Assembly (NCBI RefSeq): GCF_002224245.2
Contig: NZ_NKHK02000005.1
Span: 62,001 to 126,000 of the forward strand
Source: Moraxella sp. VT-16-12
GTDB lineage: Bacteria; Pseudomonadota; Gammaproteobacteria; Pseudomonadales; Moraxellaceae
Direction of reading: 5' to 3'
DNA: 64,000 nucleotides
The translations under genes were made by a program, and so were the position numbers. Under the pieces are notes generated by a model. The model did not search any database. It was not told where the DNA came from and worked only from the letters and a program-made list of their open reading frames with translations. Position 1 is the first letter of the stretch. Every line of letters begins with the position of its first letter. Of this stretch, positions 57,716-64,000 are shown in pieces.

Positions 57716-59641
57716 TTATTTGTCTTTGACTTCGGTAAACTCAGCATCCACCACGCCGTCATCTTTGGCTTGGCTTTGGCTTGCTCCTGCCCCTTGGGCA
57801 AAGTCTGTTGGGTTAGCTCCGCCTTGTTCTTGACTATAAATCTTAGTGCCGATTGGCAAGAAGGCGTTGTCAAGTGCTTCAAGTTTAGACTTGATTGCGT
57901 CCACATCGTCTTCTTTGGTGGCAAGTTCTAGCTCGCTGATGGCAGTTTCAACCGCTTTTTTCTCGTCATCAGTGGCTTTATCGCCATTTTCTTTGAGAGC
58001 TTTTTGAACGGCGGCAATGCGACCATCGGCTTCGTTACGAGCGTTTGCCAGCTCAGCAAATTTCTTATCCGCTTCGGCATTGGCTTCGGCGTTACGAATC
58101 ATCTCTTCAATCTCGGCTTCGGACAGACCGCTGTCAGCTTTGATTTGGATGGATTGTGATTTGCCTGTGCCTTTGTCTTTGGCTGAGATATTCATGATAC
58201 CATCAGCGTTGATGTCAAAGGTAACTTCAATCTGTGGTACGCCACGTGGTGCAGGCGGAATGTCAGTCAAGTCAAAGTTGCCCAAAAGTTTGTTTTGGTT
58301 GGCAATTTTACGCTCACCTTGATACACCTGAATGCTTACCGCAGGTTGGTTATCAGCAGCCGTTGAGAACACTTGTGATTTTTTGGTAGGAATCATGGTG
58401 TTCTTTTCAATAATCGCTGTCATCACACCGCCCATGGTCTCAATACCTAGGGTAAGTGGGGTAACATCAAGCAAAAGTACGTCTTTTTTGTCGCCAGAAA
58501 GTACCGCACCTTGAATGGCTGCACCTATTGCCACCGCTTCGTCAGGGTTCACGTCTTTGCGTGGCTCTTTGCCAAAGAATTCTTGCACTTTTTGCTGAAC
58601 CAATGGCATACGGCTTTGACCGCCCACCAAAATCACATCATCAATGTCGCTGGCAGAAAGCCCAGCGTCTTCTAGGGCAATCTTACAAGGAGCGATGGTG
58701 CGAGCCACCAATTCTTCGGTCAAGGCTTCTAGCTTGGCACGGCTGATGGTAACAACAAGGTGCTTAGGACCTGTGGCATCTGCGGTAATATAAGGCAAGT
58801 TTACTTCAGTACTGGTCGCAGATGATAGCTCAATCTTGGCTTTTTCAGCAGCTTCTTTTAGGCGTTGCATTGCCAAAGGGTCGCCTTTTAGATTGACGTT
58901 TTGCTCTTTTTTGAACTCATCTACCAAGTAATCAATCAGAGCAATGTCAAAGTCTTCACCACCCAAGAAAGTATCCCCATTGGTAGAAAGCACTTCAAAC
59001 TGCTGTTCGCCGTCCACATCAGCAATCTCAATGATAGACACGTCAAAAGTACCACCACCTAAGTCATACACAGCGATGGTGCGGTCGCCTTCTTTTTTGT
59101 CCATACCAAAAGCAAGGGCAGCAGCGGTTGGCTCATTGATGATACGTTTAACGTCCAAACCTGCGATTTTACCGGCATCTTTGGTGGCTTGACGCTGAGC
59201 GTCATTAAAATAAGCAGGTACAGTAACGACCGCTTCGGTTACAGGCTCGCCCAAATAATCTTCTGCGGTTTTTTTCATTTTTTTCAAAACTTCAGCAGAG
59301 ATTTGTGGTGGAGCTTGTTTTTTGCCATTGACTTCTACCCATGCATCGCCGTTGTCAGCTTTGACGATTTTGTAAGGCACAAGTCCGATGTCTTTTTGCA
59401 CCGCTTGCTCATCATAACGACGACCAATCAAACGCTTAACGGCAAATAAGGTGTTTTGTGGGTTGGTAACCGCTTGACGTTTGGCAGCTTGACCAACCAA
59501 GGTTTCACCGTCTTTAAAAGCGACAATAGATGGGGTGGTGCGAGCGCCTTCAGCGTTTTCAATCACTTTGACGTTGCTGCCTTCTAGGACTGCCACACAA
59601 GAGTTGGTTGTACCTAGGTCAATACCAATAACTTTACTCAT
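57716..59641 (-). CDS. dnaK: Hsp70 chaperone DnaK
   Basis: ATP-driven folding chaperone. 641 aa. [17 protein letters not shown] at the start, phosphate loop [13 protein letters not shown] near residue 195, [14 protein letters not shown] near 340, substrate-binding domain from [14 protein letters not shown] (~395), helical lid and the C-terminal EEVD-type tail represented by [13 protein letters not shown] good promoter lies upstream. dnaJ is not adjacent; grpE is nearby with one unknown gene between. Confidence 0.97.
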   Translation of the reverse strand: MSKVIGIDLGTTNSCVAVLEGSNVKVIENAEGARTTPSIVAFKDGETLVGQAAKRQAVTNPQNTLFAVKRLIGRRYDEQAVQKDIGLVPYKIVKADNGDAWVEVNGKKQAPPQISAEVLKKMKKTAEDYLGEPVTEAVVTVPAYFNDAQRQATKDAGKIAGLDVKRIINEPTAAALAFGMDKKEGDRTIAVYDLGGGTFDVSIIEIADVDGEQQFEVLSTNGDTFLGGEDFDIALIDYLVDEFKKEQNVNLKGDPLAMQRLKEAAEKAKIELSSATSTEVNLPYITADATGPKHLVVTISRAKLEALTEELVARTIAPCKIALEDAGLSASDIDDVILVGGQSRMPLVQQKVQEFFGKEPRKDVNPDEAVAIGAAIQGAVLSGDKKDVLLLDVTPLTLGIETMGGVMTAIIEKNTMIPTKKSQVFSTAADNQPAVSIQVYQGERKIANQNKLLGNFDLTDIPPAPRGVPQIEVTFDINADGIMNISAKDKGTGKSQSIQIKADSGLSEAEIEEMIRNAEANAEADKKFAELANARNEADGRIAAVQKALKENGDKATDDEKKAVETAISELELATKEDDVDAIKSKLEALDNAFLPIGTKIYSQEQGGANPTDFAQGAGASQSQAKDDGVVDAEFTEVKDK

Positions 59642-59690
59642 AGTTTTTCTCCGATTTTCGTTTAGATTTTGGCTTTTGCCAAACTTGTTT

Positions 59691-59723
59691 GTTATATCTG
59701 TATCAAATTTTGCTTTTCAAGGG
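59691..59723 (-). promoter_or_regulatory. dnaK promoter with heat-shock-like -35
   Basis: Minus strand CCCTTGAAAA overlaps a -35 TTGAAA (59715-59720), then 18 bp and TATAAC (59691-59696). CTTGAAA is the sigma-32 -35 element; the matching sigma-32 -10 (CCCCAT) is not clear, so both forms of RNA polymerase are possible. Confidence 0.5.
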
Positions 59724-59819
59724 AAAACTTGACAAATTTTTAAAAATTTTTTTGGGAATTTTTTAGTTTTAAGCCATTGAAAATTAAAATAAAATCCCAA
59801 GGTGTTTTTTTTGATTTTG

Positions 59820-60320
59820 TCAAGGCGTGCATACTTTGCCATCAAAAGTGGCATGGCGGTTTAGGGTGTATTGTTTGCCATCATACCGCCACACCCCAAA
59901 GCAAAAACCACGTCCGCCCACCATCACATCAGGATAGCCATTTTTGCCCCGTGTGGATAAAGACTGATAAATGCCTGCCATCTCACCAATCAGCACCTGA
60001 TAACTTGATTTATTTTGGCTCAGTAGGCTAAAACCTGTGCCTGTTACCCCATATTTAAAGACATTGCTGTCAGTGATAAGTACTTCGGGGGCGTTGTCGC
60101 CATTGATGTCTTTGACAAATTCAATGTTGTGTTTAGTCAAGGTGCAATCTTGTTCATCCCCCAAACAATTTACATCATAAAAATCGTATTGTTTGGGGCG
60201 GTATTCATAGCCCACGACATCAAAGATGGCGATGATGTCTTTTTGGGACAAACAATGCTCGCCCACAGCAAAACCGCCCAAGGCTTGACACATCATCAGT
60301 CCTATGGACAGCTCTCCCAC
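59820..60320 (-). CDS. Unknown secreted-looking protein between grpE and dnaK
   Basis: 166 aa from a GTG at 60320, 2 bp after the grpE stop; ATGs at 60296 and 60293 are alternatives. The first ~25 residues are hydrophobic (LSIGLMMCQALGGFAVG) and could be a signal peptide. The body has an FG-GAP/VCBS-like pattern: FVKDINGDNAPEVLITDSN and GYPDVMVGGRGFCFGVWRYDG, with several Cys that could form disulfides. No function known. It is probably transcribed with grpE. Its place within a heat-shock cluster is unusual. Confidence 0.65.
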   Translation of the reverse strand: MGELSIGLMMCQALGGFAVGEHCLSQKDIIAIFDVVGYEYRPKQYDFYDVNCLGDEQDCTLTKHNIEFVKDINGDNAPEVLITDSNVFKYGVTGTGFSLLSQNKSSYQVLIGEMAGIYQSLSTRGKNGYPDVMVGGRGFCFGVWRYDGKQYTLNRHATFDGKVCTP

Positions 60321-60322
60321 CG

Positions 60323-60853
60323 TTAAGCCCCAACCATCACCATCGCAGGTCTTAGGGTGCGTTCGTTTAGGGTGTAGCCTTTTTGCAGCACTTGCCCAAT
60401 CACGTCTTTTTCGGTGTCAGGCAGTACGCCTACCGCTTCATGGACATCAGGATTAAAGGCGTCGCCCACCGCCCCAACTGCCACCACGCCATTTTTTTCT
60501 AGCACGCCAAGCAAAGATTTATAGGTCAGCTCCACGCCCTCTTTGGTGGCGTCATCGGTGATGTTGGCAATGGCACGCTCTAAGTTGTCCACCACATCAA
60601 GCAGCTCTTTGGCGAATTTTTGTAGGGCAAACTTTTTGGCTTTGTCGGTTTCTTGCTCCATACGGCGTTGGGCGTTGTAGGACTCAGCATTGGCACGAGC
60701 TTGTGCTTCTTTGGCTTGTTTGACGTCGTTTTCCAAGCCTTCAATCTTAGCAATCAGTGCTTCTAGCTCGCTGGCGGTGGTATCAGCATTTTCGGCACTG
60801 TCGTTTTGGGTGTCGGTGCTTTGGGGGTTTTGGGATAATTCTTGCTCGCTCAT
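60323..60853 (-). CDS. grpE: Nucleotide exchange factor GrpE
   Basis: Releases ADP from DnaK. 176 aa from the ATG at 60853; a 36-codon upstream extension has no family similarity. An acidic, Gln/Ser-rich N-terminus is followed by a long coiled coil (residues ~40-95, ALIAKIEGLENDVKQAKEAQ), RRMEQETDKAKKFALQKFAKELLDVVDNLERA, and the beta domain with FNPDVHEAVG and VLQKGYTLNERTLRPAMVMVG. Divergent from rlmB. Confidence 0.95.
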   Translation of the reverse strand: MSEQELSQNPQSTDTQNDSAENADTTASELEALIAKIEGLENDVKQAKEAQARANAESYNAQRRMEQETDKAKKFALQKFAKELLDVVDNLERAIANITDDATKEGVELTYKSLLGVLEKNGVVAVGAVGDAFNPDVHEAVGVLPDTEKDVIGQVLQKGYTLNERTLRPAMVMVGA

Positions 60854-60981
60854 GACATTTTGCTCACTAAAAATAAAATCCCTATCTTGATAAAGGTTCG
60901 GTGTGAAAATTTCAAGGCAATCATGAAAATTCTCACAAAACTGGGGTAAAATAAACACCACAAGCGTATCGGAAAACTTTT

Positions 60982-61800
60982 ATGACCACCAAACACAAAT
61001 CCAAAGCCACCCCAAAAAAATCCCAAAAGCATGACAAAAAAAAGCCTAGCACGCCCCATTTTTATGGCATTCACGCTGTCAAAGCGATTTTGTCCACACG
61101 TCCGCACGATGCTTTGGCATTGTTTGTACAAAGCTATGACAACCATACCAATCGTGAGCATGATGAGATTGTCGCCCTTGCCAAATCTGCTGGCGTGTCG
61201 GTACAGACTGCCCACAAAGACAGCCTAAATGAGCTGTGTGGTAGCACCCAACATCAAGGCGTGGTACTGTCGGCTCGCACCCGTCCTGTGCTAGATGAGC
61301 ATACTTTGGACGATTTTGTTAGCGAGGACTCTGTGTTTTTGATACTTGACCAAATCACCGACCCACACAATTTTGGGGCAATCCTTCGCACATCTGCCGC
61401 CCTTGGTGTATCAGCTGTCATCACGCCACGTCATCAAAGTGTGGGACTAACACCTACCGTCGCCAAAGTGTCCGTTGGTGGGGCAGAAAGTGTGGCAGTG
61501 GTGGCAGTAACCAATCTGGCACGCTGTATTGAAACACTCAAAGCAAAAGGGGTGTTTGTGTTTGGTACGGCACTTGATGATACCGCCAAGCCCCTACAAC
61601 GCTGTGATTTTAGCGGTAAAATCGCCATCATCATGGGCTCAGAAGGTGAAGGGCTTAGACGACTGACAGGCGAGCTGTGTGATACGCTCGTTTATATTCC
61701 GATGACCGACAGCACCCACCGCCCCCAAAGTCTTAATGTCAGTGTGGCAACAGGTATGGTACTGTGGGAGGTGATGAGAAACAGACACCCAAATCATTAA
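60982..61800 (+). CDS. rlmB: SpoU-family 23S rRNA 2'-O-methyltransferase RlmB
   Basis: Methylates a guanosine of 23S rRNA (Gm2251 in Escherichia coli). 272 aa. The Lys-rich N-terminal tail is followed by FYGIHAVKAIL (substrate-binding domain) and the SpoU domain: LILDQITDPHNFGAILRTS (motif 1), IIMGSEGEGLRRL (motif 2) and IPMTDSTHRPQSLNVSVATGM (motif 3). Motif 3 has a few more residues than the usual IPMxGxxxSLNVS loop, so it could be another member such as a TrmH-like enzyme, but the N-terminal domain favours RlmB. Confidence 0.85.
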   Translation: MTTKHKSKATPKKSQKHDKKKPSTPHFYGIHAVKAILSTRPHDALALFVQSYDNHTNREHDEIVALAKSAGVSVQTAHKDSLNELCGSTQHQGVVLSARTRPVLDEHTLDDFVSEDSVFLILDQITDPHNFGAILRTSAALGVSAVITPRHQSVGLTPTVAKVSVGGAESVAVVAVTNLARCIETLKAKGVFVFGTALDDTAKPLQRCDFSGKIAIIMGSEGEGLRRLTGELCDTLVYIPMTDSTHRPQSLNVSVATGMVLWEVMRNRHPNH

Positions 61801-61929
61801 ATATTTGCCATAAAAATCATGCTCATAAAAGCCGTAATCACCCACCAAATACCCCCTTGACGATGGGCTTTTAACATGACAAAATGAGATGATTTTTAGC
61901 AAAAATCTCACCTTCAACCCCAAAAAAAC

Positions 61930-61952
61930 AACCGTCCAAACAGGGCGGTTTT
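61930..61952 (+). terminator. Possible bidirectional hairpin between rlmB and cstA
   Basis: AACCGTCC / GGGCGGTT stem (one G-U pair) with a short T-run on the plus strand and a longer one on the minus strand. Confidence 0.4.
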
Positions 61953-61979
61953 ATCAAACAACAACCCAAAGGAGCGGTT

Positions 61980-63581
61980 ATGTTGTGGTTTTTCTTTTGT
62001 GTTGCCGTTTTGGTAACAGGTTATTTTGTTTATGGCAAAATTATAGAAAAAATCTTTGTCATCAACCCCAATAAAAACACGCCTGCCTACACCATGGCAG
62101 ACGGCGTGGACTATATACCCATGTCCAAAGGACGCATTTGGCTCATTCAGCTACTTAACATTGCAGGCACAGGTCCGATATTTGGACCTATCTTGGGAGC
62201 GTTATACGGTCCTGTGGCAATGTTGTGGATTGTGCTGGGCTGTATCTTTGCGGGGGCAGTTCATGACTATATGTGTGGCATGCTTTCAGTACGCAACCGT
62301 GGGGCAAGTATGCCTTATTTGACAGGCAAATACCTAGGTCAACCCATCAAGCATTTTATCAACCTATTGGCGGTGGTTCTGCTGATACTGGTCGGTGTGG
62401 TTTTTGTGGCAAGCCCTGCCCAACTGCTTAGCTCCATCACCATGGACACCTTTGGTAGCGGTGCCACTGGTGCAGTTTCGGTGAACAATGCCGAAGCCAT
62501 CACCCAAGCCACCCAAGCTGCCACCGATACCGCTTTTGGCATGACCAAAGAGATGATTATTGTGGTGTGGACGGCGATTATTTTTATTTATTATATCATT
62601 GCCACCTTGCTACCAATTGATAAAATCATTGGCAGAATTTATCCTTTCTTTGGTGGGCTACTGCTCTTTATGTCGCTGGGCATGACTTATGGTTTGGTCA
62701 AAAACGAGCTTGGCGGACAAGGCGATTATTTCTTTAATAGCATGGGCGGTCTTAGTGTAGAGAGCTTTTTTCAAAACTTACAACCTAAGGGGGATTTGCC
62801 CATCTGGCCTTTGCTGTTTTTAACCATCACCTGCGGGGCATTGTCAGGCTTTCACGCCACCCAAACGCCCTTGATGGCAAGATGTGCCATGAATGAGTCC
62901 GAAGGTCGCTTTATTTTTTATGGTGCCATGATTACCGAAGGCATCATCGCCCTGATTTGGTGTGCGGTTGGTATGTCTTTCTATCCTGATTTACCCAGCT
63001 TACAAGAAGCCATCAAAGCAGGCTCACCCTCAAAAGTGGTCTATGACAGCTCCATCGCTTATCTTGGAACAATCGGTGGCATCTTTGCAGTTTTGGGCGT
63101 GGTGGTACTGCCGATTACCTCTGGCGACACCGCATTTAGAGCAGCACGGCTTATCATTGCTGAGTTTTTAAACATGGAGCAACGCACGCTACTAAAACGT
63201 TTGTGGATTGCCATTCCGCTATTTGTGATTGGCTTTATCGTCTCAAAAGTGGATTTTCAGATTTTGTGGCGGTATTTTAGCTGGGCAAACCAAACCGTTG
63301 CGGTGGTCATGCTGTGGACGGCAGCAGGATATTTGTACCGTTATCGCAAATTCCACTGGATTTGCACGCTCCCTGCCATCTTTATGAGTACGGCGTGTTA
63401 CACCTTCCTTGCTTATAATAAAATCGGCTTTGGGCTGGATTACACCCTATCGGTCTATATTGGTATTGGACTGACTGTTTTGACGGCATTGGCATTTTTT
63501 ATGCTGGTCAAACGTGAAGCGGTGGCAGGCGACCCTGATGCCCTCGTGGTAGAACAAAAAATCTCCCACATCAAAGCCTAA
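61980..63581 (+). CDS. cstA: CstA family carbon-starvation/peptide or pyruvate transporter
   Basis: Polytopic inner-membrane protein, 533 aa, clearly shorter than the ~700-residue Escherichia coli CstA but containing the CstA core: YGKIIEKIF, DGVDYIPMSKG, LLNIAGTGPIFGPILGALYGP near residue 55, AGAVHDYMCGMLSVRNRGAS, FHATQTPLMARCAMNE and TSGDTAFRAARLI. About 13-14 helices. AAAGGAGCGGTT stands before the ATG. A strong terminator follows. Relatives import peptides or pyruvate under nutrient limitation; the substrate here is not shown. Confidence 0.88.
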   Translation: MLWFFFCVAVLVTGYFVYGKIIEKIFVINPNKNTPAYTMADGVDYIPMSKGRIWLIQLLNIAGTGPIFGPILGALYGPVAMLWIVLGCIFAGAVHDYMCGMLSVRNRGASMPYLTGKYLGQPIKHFINLLAVVLLILVGVVFVASPAQLLSSITMDTFGSGATGAVSVNNAEAITQATQAATDTAFGMTKEMIIVVWTAIIFIYYIIATLLPIDKIIGRIYPFFGGLLLFMSLGMTYGLVKNELGGQGDYFFNSMGGLSVESFFQNLQPKGDLPIWPLLFLTITCGALSGFHATQTPLMARCAMNESEGRFIFYGAMITEGIIALIWCAVGMSFYPDLPSLQEAIKAGSPSKVVYDSSIAYLGTIGGIFAVLGVVVLPITSGDTAFRAARLIIAEFLNMEQRTLLKRLWIAIPLFVIGFIVSKVDFQILWRYFSWANQTVAVVMLWTAAGYLYRYRKFHWICTLPAIFMSTACYTFLAYNKIGFGLDYTLSVYIGIGLTVLTALAFFMLVKREAVAGDPDALVVEQKISHIKA

Positions 63582-63592
63582 TATCCACCAAC

Positions 63593-63620
63593 AAAAAACC
63601 GCTCTTTTGGGCGGTTTTTT
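63593..63620 (+). terminator. cstA terminator
   Basis: Stem AAAAAACCGC / GCGGTTTTTT with an 8-nt loop. Confidence 0.88.
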
Positions 63621-63671
63621 ATACACATTATGAAAATTTTTTATCAGTCAAACACACACCTTATTTTAAGA

Positions 63672-63677
63672 TATAAT
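63672..63677 (+). promoter_or_regulatory. -10 element before the last gene
   Basis: Perfect TATAAT 34 bp before the ATG at 63711; no good -35 at 16-18 bp. Confidence 0.35.
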
Positions 63678-63710
63678 CTAAAAGATAATGCAGCAAACCA
63701 AGGGCAATTC

Positions 63711-64000
63711 ATGATACACAAACAACTCATCAAAGCCACCAACATCATTGCTCTGACAAGCATTTTATTGCTCATCTATTGTGTGTTTGCAATCATTTTG
63801 ATTGTAGTATTTGACTTAAAAATATCTCAAACCAACATCAAAAACATCTTTGAGATGAGCCTTTTTGGCATTTTAATCATGTTGGTGGGGTCATTTATTT
63901 TAAATGTCATGCTCAACCTAACTTATATCGCCAAACAAAAAGAGTATCTCGCCAAGATAACCAATGACACTCAGCCCACTCAAACTTCGCTAAAACGCTA
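63711..64000 (+). CDS. Small two-helix membrane protein, cut by or ending at the window edge
   Basis: ATG at 63711, open to the window end (96 full codons, then TA, which may be the start of a stop codon). Two hydrophobic segments, residues ~12-34 (IALTSILLLIYCVFAIILIVV) and ~52-72, followed by a charged tail with TYIAKQKEYLAK. AAGGG precedes the start at a good distance. No family recognised. Confidence 0.6.
   Translation, partial: MIHKQLIKATNIIALTSILLLIYCVFAIILIVVFDLKISQTNIKNIFEMSLFGILIMLVGSFILNVMLNLTYIAKQKEYLAKITNDTQPTQTSLKR

Overview
The window looks like a chromosome segment of a Moraxella species (Moraxellaceae, Gammaproteobacteria). This rests on an AT-leaning base composition, a gltA / sdhCDAB / sucAB / lpdA block, a CtrABCD-type capsule export operon, creBCD, NqrM and a short CstA. 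The genus is an inference from gene content; the species cannot be told. No tRNA, rRNA or CRISPR array was seen.

Layout. 1-2020: a ferric-siderophore uptake operon (permease cut by the window edge, plus lipoprotein receptor) behind a strong promoter with a Fur-like site. 2155-4249: a DUF898 membrane protein and an M48 metallopeptidase. 4281-4400: a relic of the 3' end of galE. 4697-16051: one giant gene for a 3784-residue surface protein. Its ends are AT-rich like the host, but its 9.7-kb core is GC-rich and carries four DNA uptake sequences of the Eikenella dialect. The core was very probably acquired by transformation from a Neisseriaceae donor. 16185-33549, all on the minus strand: a capsule locus read as ctrABCD, a degenerate IS1016-type transposase, sugar dehydratase, aminotransferase, a large glycosyltransferase/TagF-like polymerase, a Stealth phosphotransferase, then galU, pgi, a UDP-glucose-dehydrogenase-like gene without its catalytic residues, and galE.

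33731-45077: core carbon metabolism, with sdhCDAB-sucAB-lpdA on the minus strand and gltA divergent. 45211-49954: fabF, a three-gene cassette of unknown role (PP2C phosphatase, EVE/PUA-like protein, conserved unknown), an MFS transporter and nqrM. 50107-53980: creBCD with a translationally coupled 56-residue ORF. 54065-57479: an Hvf/bufferin-type operon that makes a modified peptide (Cys-rich precursor, rhodanese lipoprotein, DUF692 MNIO enzyme, DUF2063 partner, ECF sigma factor, zinc-finger anti-sigma), with a candidate ECF promoter and an 18-bp palindrome in front. 57716-64000: dnaK, an unknown gene, grpE, rlmB, cstA and the start of a small membrane protein.

How they fit together. The capsule genes predict a phosphodiester-linked polymer exported by an ABC transporter. 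The giant protein beside them has four beta-helix (pectate-lyase-3-like) modules and an NlpC/P60-like domain, so it may act on a polysaccharide or on peptidoglycan at the cell surface. The Hvf operon probably handles metal or redox stress in the envelope. Two loci best deserve follow-up: the chimeric giant gene with foreign uptake sequences and a flanking galE scar, and the rhodanese-containing Hvf operon.
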